From NCBI RefSeq assembly GCF_002874775.1, contig NZ_CP020991.1, forward strand, positions 1 to 64,000: a stretch of DNA of 64,000 bases, given 5' to 3'. Shown piece by piece: positions 43,690 to 52,685 of this stretch. The notes below the pieces were generated by a model. The model saw only the letters and a list, made by a program, of their open reading frames with translations, did not search any database and was not told the origin of the DNA. The first letter of the stretch is position 1. Every line of letters starts with the position of its first letter. Both the position numbers and the translations under genes were made by a program. The DNA comes from Monoglobus pectinilyticus (lineage in GTDB: Bacteria > Bacillota > Clostridia > Monoglobales > Monoglobaceae).

Positions 43690-45747
43690 ATGTCAAAATT
43701 ACGTTTTAGTATTTTATTTTTATCAATATTTTTTTCGTTTTCTTTTTGTACTTTTTCTTTTGCAGAAACTGAGTTTAATGAAGCTAACGAACATAATGTA
43801 TATTTTTCAGATCCGGATTTTTCGGGTGCCATGCTTTCGTCCGCCGACAGTAATGATATAACAATAGAAATTGCTGGTTCAGACGAGCTTAACAGGAGTA
43901 CTTTGGATTTACCGGAAGTTGTGTTGGCACAGACAAAAGCCGATACGATAGCTCAGAGAAACGGAACAGGATATAATACATTGGAAGAAGCACTTGACGG
44001 TGCTGTAAGCGGCGATACCGTTGTTCTATTAAAAGATTATGAACTTACCCGGGACATTACTGTACCATCAGGAGTGTTCCTTTTATTGTCTTGTATGGAC
44101 GGTGATACCGGTTATGATACAGAAACAGGCTTTTGTCCGGACGGAACTGATGTGGCTGGAAAAGAGTCAAAATATTGCACGCTTACTATACCTCAAAATG
44201 TAACGATGAATATCTTAGGCAAGGTTTTAATAAACTCAGTGGTTGGACGCCCGGGAGGAGGCAACTTTGACCAGAATATTTCAGCAGGATATGCCGAGAT
44301 AATATTGGACGGCACAATTGAGGTCGGTGCATATGGAATGCTTGACTGCTGCGGATACATTTCAGGAAATGGACAAGTAAATGCAAACGCGTCGTCTACA
44401 GTCTATGATTTATATGTTGTTAAGAGCTGGAGAGGCGGAAGCCAGGCGGCAACTATTACTCTTGACGAAGGAATATATCCTATGAACGAATATGAATGCA
44501 GAAATATTCAAGTGCCTGTTAAAATTGATTCGCGTGCTACATATGCAGGAACCGTAAAAATGTATGCGGGCGGAGGATATAATCGAACAAGATTTCCGCA
44601 GTTTGATAAAAATAATGGTTTAGTTAGAATAAATGACGGCGGTTATGCTATAAAAACTCTTGATAAAGAGTCGGGACGTTCTACAATCGATATTTATGGC
44701 GGTGCTGAGGCAAGTCATAGCTCTCTTAATATTGTAGGCACTGACCTAAGCACAAAAGATTATTTATATCCAATTAACGGGATAATGACTTTTAATCTTC
44801 ATAACGGAAATTATGTGATTAATGATGATTTTAAATTTTTGACTGGTTCTGAGTTAAATCTTTTAGAATCTTCTACATTAACAATAAACGGAGGATATAG
44901 GGAGGAAACTCCAACAACTACGGGTAAACGCGGCACAGTTGTATTTTATGACGAATTCCATGATGTTAAAAATCTTGTAAATACTGAATATCCTGAACGA
45001 CCGGCAGCTAAATTTGAACTATATGCCGGAGCAGCTGTAACGGTTGACAGTGGTTGTGATTTTTCGGCTGACATAACCGGAAGTCCTGAATGTTCGGCGG
45101 CGTCACCGGCCAAAGTAGTGATATCTGATGGGGCGGTTCTTGATGTCACAACTAAAGAGGCAAATGGATACAGACCAAGTGCAACATCAGGGCCGGATTC
45201 AGTTAAATTGAATTTTGATACTGAATTTATATTTGCTGACTCAACAAAACATTTGGGGACAAAAGCCGGTGAATATTTGTATTCCGGAACAGTTTGGAGC
45301 GGAGGCGATATAGTTCAGACGGGCAGTGACGGACAGTTGACAGGAATGGTAACACTTGACGGAAACAAATCAAATGAGGGAGTTAGTGTTACGCTTTCGA
45401 ATTCAGAAAATAATTATACAGCGGTTACAGATGCTGACGGTAGATATAAATTTAGTAATATTGAATATGGTTCTTATATTTTAAATATTCAAAAATTAAA
45501 CTTTTTAAATTATAGAAAATCAGCAATTGTAATATCAAATTCTGATATTGTAAATATATCTGAGGTGGTTTTAAACGGCGGAGATTTAAATAGTGATGGA
45601 AAGGTTACTTCGTCTGATCTTTCAATACTACTTGGAAATTATCAAAAATCAATTGATATTGGCGATATTAATGGTGATGGAATGGTTACGTCGGCTGATC
45701 TTTCGATTTTACTCGCGAATTATCAAAGAAGCGCCATAGCTGAATAA
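43690..45747 (+). CDS. Secreted dockerin-bearing protein with beta-solenoid domain
   Basis: Exported protein of 685 aa. A signal peptide ends near residue 26 (TFSFA). Residues about 90-540 are beta-rich with parallel-helix-like strands (NVTMNILGKVLINS, AEIILDGTIEVG), a fold common in carbohydrate-active and adhesive proteins. No catalytic motif is recognised. About 550-625 is a carboxypeptidase-regulatory-like domain (VTDADGRYKFSNIEYGSY). The last 55 residues are a dockerin: two calcium loops DLNSDGKVTSSD and DINGDGMVTSAD, each followed by LSILL. Dockerins bind cohesins, and the next two genes encode cohesin-like domains. Confidence 0.85.
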   Translation: MSKLRFSILFLSIFFSFSFCTFSFAETEFNEANEHNVYFSDPDFSGAMLSSADSNDITIEIAGSDELNRSTLDLPEVVLAQTKADTIAQRNGTGYNTLEEALDGAVSGDTVVLLKDYELTRDITVPSGVFLLLSCMDGDTGYDTETGFCPDGTDVAGKESKYCTLTIPQNVTMNILGKVLINSVVGRPGGGNFDQNISAGYAEIILDGTIEVGAYGMLDCCGYISGNGQVNANASSTVYDLYVVKSWRGGSQAATITLDEGIYPMNEYECRNIQVPVKIDSRATYAGTVKMYAGGGYNRTRFPQFDKNNGLVRINDGGYAIKTLDKESGRSTIDIYGGAEASHSSLNIVGTDLSTKDYLYPINGIMTFNLHNGNYVINDDFKFLTGSELNLLESSTLTINGGYREETPTTTGKRGTVVFYDEFHDVKNLVNTEYPERPAAKFELYAGAAVTVDSGCDFSADITGSPECSAASPAKVVISDGAVLDVTTKEANGYRPSATSGPDSVKLNFDTEFIFADSTKHLGTKAGEYLYSGTVWSGGDIVQTGSDGQLTGMVTLDGNKSNEGVSVTLSNSENNYTAVTDADGRYKFSNIEYGSYILNIQKLNFLNYRKSAIVISNSDIVNISEVVLNGGDLNSDGKVTSSDLSILLGNYQKSIDIGDINGDGMVTSADLSILLANYQRSAIAE

Positions 45748-45822
45748 GTTGCTTATGAATAATTAAATTATATAAATAACGTGAATGGTAAATATGTAAT
45801 ATAAATCTATGGAGGAATAAAA

Positions 45823-48800
45823 ATGAATTGTAAAAAAAGTATTTTAAGTTTGGTATTGGCTATAGCGATGATATTCAGCGTATCGCCGACATTTGTATTT
45901 GCTGATGAATCTCTTGCAGAAATTCAAGATACAGATATTTCTGACAGTGTTGATAAAATAAAAACAGAAGAAAACAATGAAGAAATTATAGACAGTAGCA
46001 GTGAAGCAGAGCTGGCTGACGTGACAGTGCCGGAAGTTGCTCTAAATTGGCAGGAAGCAGGAGTTAGGGAATCTGATAATAAACAAATATATAAGATAGT
46101 ATGTAATTTATCAGCACCGGCAAACTTGCAGATGGTGGAGACAGTATTAAACTATGACGATTCTAAGATACAGCCGGTATATGCGATTGGTGATTTATCA
46201 AATGATCAATACAGCGATTTATTATATACAGAGCCGGATCAAGATAATAGAATAACAGTGTCAGGAGCGCTGGAAGTAGCGGCAAAAGCAGGCGCAGCAG
46301 TAGCAAATGAATTATATCATGCGGATATAGAAGGAAGAAAAGCAGTAAGAATGACAGCAGGCTGGACAACGCCATTGTCGAAAGCGATTAATTCATTTGA
46401 CTTGATGAGTTTTTATTTTAGGTTAAAGGATGGAGTAACATTAGAAGATTTTGATAAAGAAACGATAACTTTACATCCAGTACAGACATATACAGAAGAA
46501 CAGTTGTCAACAGGAGAAGATTTTGGAGTAGAAGTACGTATATTCGAAAGCAGTCCAGCGTTTGCATATAAATACTCGGACGTACGTGAAAGCGGATATT
46601 TTGAATCGTTGGGGGACAGCAATATACATGATTTAGCAGTGACATTTACATATCCAAATTCTGATAAAGAACCGGCAGGAGAAACAAAAACTCCCGGTAC
46701 AGTAAAGTGCGAGAAGAAACTTGATTTTACTTCAAGTAACCCTTTGACAGAGCAGCAGCAAAAGGACTATGGAATATATTTTGAAGATAACACAGATGGA
46801 AGCCATACTTTGACACTTTATAATGCAAATATTGAAGTAGCTTTGGAAGTTGCAAGATTTGGTCAAGTGAGCGGAATAATAAATTTGCCGGCTAATACAA
46901 AAGTAATATTAATGGGTGTTAATAATATAAAGAATACTATCGCTACATCTTCAAATGCGGCAGCATCTGTTTTCATGAAAGGTGATGGATTTATATCCAG
47001 CGATTCTGCTACAAATGGTGAATTAAATATGAGCGGCGGAGGATATGGTATATATTCTGAATCTTCTTCTGAAGGAGAAGTTAGGTTTGAAAATGCTAAA
47101 ATTAATTTTTCTGATTCTAATTATACAAGTGGTTCAGGTATATTTATATCATATGCTAAGCAAAATGTCATTTTTGATAATTCTAATATTACAGTTACAA
47201 ATACAAAAGGAAACGGTCTTGATTTTAGCGGAACGGTTACGTTTAGAAATAATTCTAAAATTAACGTTAATTCTTCCGGTGGAGCTGCAGGTGTGAAGGG
47301 GAATAAAAGTATTATTTCTGAAAATAGTGAAGTTAATATTAAAAATACATTGAAAGGCTTTGTGATTACAAAGGAATCTATTATATTAACTGATTCAATA
47401 GTAAATATTGATTTGGATGGATCTTCATCTTCATATGTGTATGGATTTCAAACAAGCTCAGGCGGAACAATTTCTTTAACAAATTGTACTACAAGTATAA
47501 AGAATCTACATGGTATAACCGCTACAGCAATTAATATTGAAGAGAATGGAAGTATACAAATTCAAGGCGGGACTACTAATATAGAAAATGTTTCGAAAGC
47601 AATTGGGTTTACGCTTAACAATGATAATAATAGAATTAAACTAAGCGGTGATATTACGTTAAATAACGTTAAATACAAAGCATTTTCTGTTAAGCCTGAA
47701 GCTGCAGAAGGTTCAGGAAGTATTAATTTTATTTCTGATATGTATATTTATGATAAAAATATTATTCCGTCAGGAATATACAGTATAGAAAATTCAGTTT
47801 GGAATTTCAACGCTGCATATGAAGACAGTAATTATTATTATGTAAACAGTGGGTCAGGAAATATATTTACAGGTGGTTTAGGCGCAGATGATATCGGTTC
47901 AGAACTAAATTCGTTGACAATTTCAGAACTGGCAGAATATGGTATAAAATGGATTCCAGAAGAAAAACTGCTAATATTAAATAATGTAACAATTGAAACT
48001 GATAAAATTGCTGTAACTTCAAATCTTTCAAAAAAAGCTATTATAGACTCATATGATAATATGCAAATATTTATGTATGGAGATAATTCCATTAAGTATA
48101 CAGGAACAGAAGCTGATGCTTGTGGTATATTTACAGGAACATCTAATATTGTAGGAATTGAAGATTCAACAAATCAGCCACCAACGCTTAGTATCGATAT
48201 GAATGGCAACGGTATATCTGCGATCAAAACTAAAAATTCAGATACACAATATATTAATTTTAAAAATATTAATGTGACTGCAAAGAACTCTGAAAATGGT
48301 ATATATCTTGATGGCTACTCTTGGTATACAGCACTTGGATTTAATTTTGATAATTCATCTGTTGCTTTTGAGAATGTGAATAGTGCTATTAATTTAAATA
48401 ATCTTGGTTTTGTAGACTTCAAGTCCACAAATTCAAAATTTGATTTTGGAAATTCTTCAAATATAATCGCCGGTGATAAATCGTTAATGACAGGAAAAAT
48501 TTTATCTGATAAAAAATCCAGATATACTGTCGGAAATGCTGATGGAGCGCTGTGGTTTGATACAAAACTTGATGCCGGTACATATTATTATGACGGAACA
48601 GCATTTTCTTCAATTTCTAAAAAAATAACAATTGATACCGGAATTGTAGGGGGAACAGTTAGTGTTGAAAATCCGGACGCAAATATTGGCGACACAGTGG
48701 TTTTAACTGTTGAACCGAATGAAGGATATACCTTTGCAAACGGAAGTTTAACATATACTGAATTGACTGATGGAGCAAATCCTGTGGTAATAACTGAAAA

Positions 48801-51105
48801 TAATGGAACTTATAGTTTTGTAATGCCCGAAAACGGAGTTTTAATTACTGCGGCATTTGCCAAAAACGTTACTATTGATGACAGCAAAATAACAGGGGCG
48901 GACACAGGAAATCCTGTAATAAATGCGTCAACAACTGATGAGCCAAGCAGTGAAATTAAAAACAGTGATGTTAGTATTCCAAAAGACGTGGTAGATAGTA
49001 TAAGCAGTGCAGTTCCTGACAGTGTGGTAATCAATACTGATGTGGCGGAGATAGAACTTGATAAAACTGCATTTGAGAAAATTTCAAATACTGCAGGAAG
49101 CGAAGGTATTAGTTTAAAAGTTGATGTTCATGAGGCCAGCAGTAATGAAACAGTAAATAATATGATAATGTCCGGAGCAAAAGTTATAGACGTAAAACTG
49201 ATGTCAGGAACTACAGAATTGTTACCGGAAAGCTCAGCAGGCTCAAACGGAAACTTGACACTAAAAGTGCCGTATGAAACCGAGGCGGCAGTAACAAATC
49301 CTTCAAAAGTATCAGTAGTGTATATAAATGACGCCGGAGAAAAATCAGGAGTAGCGTCGGCATATGACACGGCAAGTAAAAAGGTAATAACAAAGTTAAA
49401 GCATTTGAGCACATATGCAATAACTGACAGTTTGGGATATGAGTTGGTTACAGAATTAGTAACGCCGTCAAACGAGAACTTTAACCCCGGTGACGAGATA
49501 GCGGTAGCGGTAAAAGTTAAGTCCAGCGAACCGACTAATTTTGGAAGCTTTAATATAGCTCTTGACTATGACAGCACAAAAATGACGTTAACATCAGTAG
49601 AAGCGTCAGACGCTATAAAAACAAACGGATATAATTTGGTGCAGGGAGAAGGAGCGGAGCAAAATAAGATTGCGTATACGTCAGGAAGCAGCTCGGTTGA
49701 TGTATCAAGCGAAGCTGTAACTATAATGACAGTAAAATATACAGTAAATAGAGGAATAGAAACAGCGGCTAATGTATCAGTAGGAACGAAGGACGGATAT
49801 TTTGCACCAACAGGAGCTGATACTGATATAGCAGCAGTATCAACAGCTGAAACCGTTAATCTGTATAACCTGAAAGTAACACTCTCAAGCGGAGATGGAA
49901 ACACTGTTTCAGGTTCACCGGCAGCATATTATACAAAGTATAATACAGCAGGACTATACACAGACGACAGTTATACTACGGCAGTGACAGATACGCAAAT
50001 AAAGGGACTGGTAACTGCAAACGAGAACTACCGTTTGGCAAAAGATACAACAGAGGAACCGCTGTGGAAAACAAGCGGAGGAACAGGGTATACAAGCACA
50101 GATTTGACAACAGGAACATATACGGAAGATACAAGTCTGACAGCTCAGGCAGTGCGCCAATACAAGATAACATTTGAGCCGGGAACACACGGAAGTTTTG
50201 CAGCAGGAGCAGTGACAGAGATAGCAAAGGATGTAAACTCAAAATTGCTGCAGTCAGATTTGCCGACAATAGAAGCAGAAGCAGGATATAATCCGGATGG
50301 CTGGATGAGCGGAGATGTAAAGATAGACCTGAGTACATATGAAGTGACAGGAGACGCAACATTGACAGCGGCATATACAGAAGCCCAGTATAGCGTAACA
50401 TTTAATACTGTGACAAATGGAGCGTATACAGGAGAGACAGGAGTAACAGACGGAAAAGCGACATATGGAACAGATATAACGTTCAGTGTAGAGCCGGCAA
50501 ACAGCGGAGATATAGTAGGATATGTATATTACACAGTAAACGGAGGAAACAAAGGATACTTAACAGGAAGCAACGGAGTATATACAATCCCATATCAGAT
50601 GTTTGGAGAGAATATACAGATATATGCAGGAGTAATAACAGGAACGGTAAAGATTGTAGCTCATGACAGTTACAATGCGGCGCCGAGCGGAAAAGATTTG
50701 GTAATAATAGTGACAGAAAAGAATGAAAATGCCAAATATGTATTGCAGTCAGCCGGAACAGCAGCAATAGAAATGTATTACTCAGAAGGCCTGGGAGGAT
50801 ACGCGGCATTTGTATCAAACAACGGAACAACAATTACGGAGCAGGAAGTTAAGGACAGACTGTCAGTAATGGAGGGAGAGACAGCCAATACAGTGATAGC
50901 GCATACGGCGGACATAAACGGAGACGGATATGTAAGATCAGTAGACGCGATGATAGTAAACGACCTGTATTACAACAACCGAATAGGGGACACATCAGAC
51001 GAAATGAGAATAAAAGCAAACTATTATAACAGTGACGACGCAGTAGACACAAGTGATATAGCTGCAGTTCTTTATACTGTTGTAGGACGTTCTTTTACTA
51101 AATAA
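45823..51105 (+). CDS. Giant surface protein with cohesin-like domains and C-terminal dockerin
   Basis: Secreted protein of 1760 aa. A signal peptide (1-27) and acidic stretch are followed by a cohesin-like domain (about 65-235, AVETVLNYDDSKIQP-type strand). About 290-910 is a beta-helix with many short Asn/Ser-rich strands (FKNINVTAKNSENGIYL). About 1208-1345 is a clear cohesin (NPGDEIAVAVKVKS, FGSFNIALDYDSTKM). About 1350-1640 holds InlB-like repeats (YKITFEPGTHGSFAAG, YSVTFNTVTNGAY). The last 70 residues form a dockerin-like pair (DINGDGYVRSVD, then a degenerate NSDDAVDTSD). It could both receive dockerins and dock onto the anchor encoded next. Confidence 0.85.
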   Translation: MNCKKSILSLVLAIAMIFSVSPTFVFADESLAEIQDTDISDSVDKIKTEENNEEIIDSSSEAELADVTVPEVALNWQEAGVRESDNKQIYKIVCNLSAPANLQMVETVLNYDDSKIQPVYAIGDLSNDQYSDLLYTEPDQDNRITVSGALEVAAKAGAAVANELYHADIEGRKAVRMTAGWTTPLSKAINSFDLMSFYFRLKDGVTLEDFDKETITLHPVQTYTEEQLSTGEDFGVEVRIFESSPAFAYKYSDVRESGYFESLGDSNIHDLAVTFTYPNSDKEPAGETKTPGTVKCEKKLDFTSSNPLTEQQQKDYGIYFEDNTDGSHTLTLYNANIEVALEVARFGQVSGIINLPANTKVILMGVNNIKNTIATSSNAAASVFMKGDGFISSDSATNGELNMSGGGYGIYSESSSEGEVRFENAKINFSDSNYTSGSGIFISYAKQNVIFDNSNITVTNTKGNGLDFSGTVTFRNNSKINVNSSGGAAGVKGNKSIISENSEVNIKNTLKGFVITKESIILTDSIVNIDLDGSSSSYVYGFQTSSGGTISLTNCTTSIKNLHGITATAINIEENGSIQIQGGTTNIENVSKAIGFTLNNDNNRIKLSGDITLNNVKYKAFSVKPEAAEGSGSINFISDMYIYDKNIIPSGIYSIENSVWNFNAAYEDSNYYYVNSGSGNIFTGGLGADDIGSELNSLTISELAEYGIKWIPEEKLLILNNVTIETDKIAVTSNLSKKAIIDSYDNMQIFMYGDNSIKYTGTEADACGIFTGTSNIVGIEDSTNQPPTLSIDMNGNGISAIKTKNSDTQYINFKNINVTAKNSENGIYLDGYSWYTALGFNFDNSSVAFENVNSAINLNNLGFVDFKSTNSKFDFGNSSNIIAGDKSLMTGKILSDKKSRYTVGNADGALWFDTKLDAGTYYYDGTAFSSISKKITIDTGIVGGTVSVENPDANIGDTVVLTVEPNEGYTFANGSLTYTELTDGANPVVITENNGTYSFVMPENGVLITAAFAKNVTIDDSKITGADTGNPVINASTTDEPSSEIKNSDVSIPKDVVDSISSAVPDSVVINTDVAEIELDKTAFEKISNTAGSEGISLKVDVHEASSNETVNNMIMSGAKVIDVKLMSGTTELLPESSAGSNGNLTLKVPYETEAAVTNPSKVSVVYINDAGEKSGVASAYDTASKKVITKLKHLSTYAITDSLGYELVTELVTPSNENFNPGDEIAVAVKVKSSEPTNFGSFNIALDYDSTKMTLTSVEASDAIKTNGYNLVQGEGAEQNKIAYTSGSSSVDVSSEAVTIMTVKYTVNRGIETAANVSVGTKDGYFAPTGADTDIAAVSTAETVNLYNLKVTLSSGDGNTVSGSPAAYYTKYNTAGLYTDDSYTTAVTDTQIKGLVTANENYRLAKDTTEEPLWKTSGGTGYTSTDLTTGTYTEDTSLTAQAVRQYKITFEPGTHGSFAAGAVTEIAKDVNSKLLQSDLPTIEAEAGYNPDGWMSGDVKIDLSTYEVTGDATLTAAYTEAQYSVTFNTVTNGAYTGETGVTDGKATYGTDITFSVEPANSGDIVGYVYYTVNGGNKGYLTGSNGVYTIPYQMFGENIQIYAGVITGTVKIVAHDSYNAAPSGKDLVIIVTEKNENAKYVLQSAGTAAIEMYYSEGLGGYAAFVSNNGTTITEQEVKDRLSVMEGETANTVIAHTADINGDGYVRSVDAMIVNDLYYNNRIGDTSDEMRIKANYYNSDDAVDTSDIAAVLYTVVGRSFTK

Positions 51106-51120
51106 GACTGGAGGATTAGA

Positions 51121-52398
51121 TTGAAAAAATATATTTCGCTATTTATAATATGTTGTATGTTTTTATCTTTAATGCCGGGAACAGCAGTATTTGCGGCTGC
51201 TGATTTTGATTTTATTTTAAAATCAGGCGGTCAAAGCACGGTAACTATTGGTGTTGGGGATGAAATTACAGTTGAATTTGAATTGGTAAAAAATGATGGA
51301 GCTTCATATTCAATGTATTCAATGCAGAATGAAATATTGTATGATACTGAATATTTTGATTATGTGCAAGGCAGTATAAATGTTGAAAACGGATTTAAGT
51401 ATGGATTTAGAAAACTTGAGTCTTCAAGCGGAGCAAAAGTTTTAATTGGTTTTGTTGATTCGAGTGAAAACGGAACCGAACGCAGCGGCAGAACATTAGT
51501 CGGCAGTTTTAAACTAAAGGCAAAAAAGACAGGAAACAGCAGTATAAAAAATGATTCTGCTTATGTGACAAAAAGCGATTTAAGCAGATATTCATCATCA
51601 TATTCAGATATTGACGCGGAAATAGTAGAAGGTTCAATATCCACTCCAACACCTGTTCCGTCATTGCAGCCGACTTCGGGACCTACTGCTAAGCCAAAGC
51701 CAACCTCAAAGCCTGATACAAACGGCGGTGGAGGCGGTGGCGGTGGAGGCGGTGGCGGCAATGATACAAATACCGCCACACCAAAGCCAACTGCTGCTCC
51801 TTCAGCTTCAGAAGCACCGACATCTGAACCAATAATAACACCAGTTCCAACAAGTGGCATTTCTGTTCAGATTTTTGATGATGTTGAAACTGGTTATTGG
51901 GCATATGATGATATTATGGAGCTTTATTATGCAGGTATAGTTAACGGAGACAGTCCTAATACATTTTTGCCGGAAAATAATATTACTAGAGCAGAGTTTA
52001 CGAAATTAGTTGCATTGCTTTTTGAGTTTGAGGTAGATGAAACCGCAGAGACAAACTTTGTGGATGTTCCTGCAGGTGAATGGTATACTCCATATATTGC
52101 AGCAGCATACAATGAAGGTATTGTGACAGGATATTCTGAAACTAATTTTGAGCCTGATAAAAATGTATCAAGACAAGAAATGTGTGCAATAATTGGCAGA
52201 AAACTTAATATTGTATCAGATAAAGAAACTGTATTTACTGATTCTGATGAAATAGAGGATTATGCTAAACCTTATGTGCAATCTATGACGGAAGCGGGAT
52301 TTATAAAGGGATATGACGACAACACGTTCAGACCATTTGAAAATGCTACAAGAGCAGAATCGGCAGCTGTCATTAACCGAGTAAAAAAATCTAAATAG
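51121..52398 (+). CDS. Cohesin-SLH anchoring protein
   Basis: Surface anchor of 425 aa. The signal peptide ends at VFAA (about 23). Residues about 25-170 are a cohesin-like sandwich (ITVEFELVKND, NEILYDTEYFDYVQGS, LVGSFKLKAKKTG). Then come a Pro/Thr-rich wall-spanning linker, a run of 13 Gly, more Pro/Thr/Ser, and three SLH repeats (about 245-425: GYWAYDDIMELYYAGIVNG, EWYTPYIAAAYNEGIVTG, DYAKPYVQSMTEAGFIKG) that bind pyruvylated wall polymer. This is the layout of anchoring scaffoldins. TTG 51121 follows GGAGG, 15 bases after the previous stop, so the two genes are cotranscribed. Confidence 0.87.
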   Translation: MKKYISLFIICCMFLSLMPGTAVFAAADFDFILKSGGQSTVTIGVGDEITVEFELVKNDGASYSMYSMQNEILYDTEYFDYVQGSINVENGFKYGFRKLESSSGAKVLIGFVDSSENGTERSGRTLVGSFKLKAKKTGNSSIKNDSAYVTKSDLSRYSSSYSDIDAEIVEGSISTPTPVPSLQPTSGPTAKPKPTSKPDTNGGGGGGGGGGGGNDTNTATPKPTAAPSASEAPTSEPIITPVPTSGISVQIFDDVETGYWAYDDIMELYYAGIVNGDSPNTFLPENNITRAEFTKLVALLFEFEVDETAETNFVDVPAGEWYTPYIAAAYNEGIVTGYSETNFEPDKNVSRQEMCAIIGRKLNIVSDKETVFTDSDEIEDYAKPYVQSMTEAGFIKGYDDNTFRPFENATRAESAAVINRVKKSK

Positions 52399-52405
52399 AC
52401 GAATG

Positions 52406-52427
52406 AACATGAAACGCGTTTCATGTT
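52406..52427. promoter_or_regulatory. Perfect 22-bp palindrome with TGAAACGCGTTTCA core
   Basis: The core TGAAACGCGTTTCA resembles sites of LacI-family regulators (CcpA/KdgR type, central CG dyad). It lies 8 bases after the anchor gene and upstream of a terminator, 260 bases before the pectate lyase. It may be an operator or simply a first hairpin of the terminator pair. Confidence 0.5.
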
Positions 52428-52433
52428 TAGCTG

Positions 52434-52469
52434 GGCAACAGAGCTATTTTGAAGCTCTGTTGCCTTTTT
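52434..52469 (+). terminator. Terminator after the cohesin-SLH gene
   Basis: GGCAACAGAGCT (52434-52445) pairs perfectly with AGCTCTGTTGCC (52453-52464), then TTTTT. Confidence 0.95.
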
Positions 52470-52598
52470 AGTTATAAGCCAAAGATTAAAATCTGTTATT
52501 TTAATAAATTATAAAAATATAATGTGTATAATGTGTATAATTGACAAAATATAAATAATAAACGACAAAATAAATGTAGCAATCAAAAGAAATGTATG

Positions 52599-52613
52599 CT
52601 AAACTAAGTTTAG
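52599..52613. promoter_or_regulatory. Palindrome CTAAACTAAGTTTAG upstream of the pectate lyase
   Basis: A 7-1-7 perfect dyad, 73 bases before the pectate lyase start, in the AT-rich leader. It could be an operator for a dimeric regulator. I could not place a convincing -35/-10 pair beside it. The rest of 52,470-52,685 shows only AT-rich DNA with a repeated TGTGTATAA word near 52,520. Confidence 0.4.
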
Positions 52614-52685
52614 TTGTTAGTATTTACTGTAATGTTGTGAAAATATATAAAAATATAAAATAAATTTATTATTAGGAGGTACATT

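Noticed and set aside
49976-50833. Long open frames on the minus strand (141 and 116 aa)
   Set aside because: They are by-products of A-ending codons in the large + strand gene. The translations are Leu/Ser-rich without motifs or ribosome sites.
51721-51759. GGC/GGT/GGA run as a possible CRISPR or satellite repeat
   Set aside because: It is the in-frame poly-Gly linker of the anchor protein.
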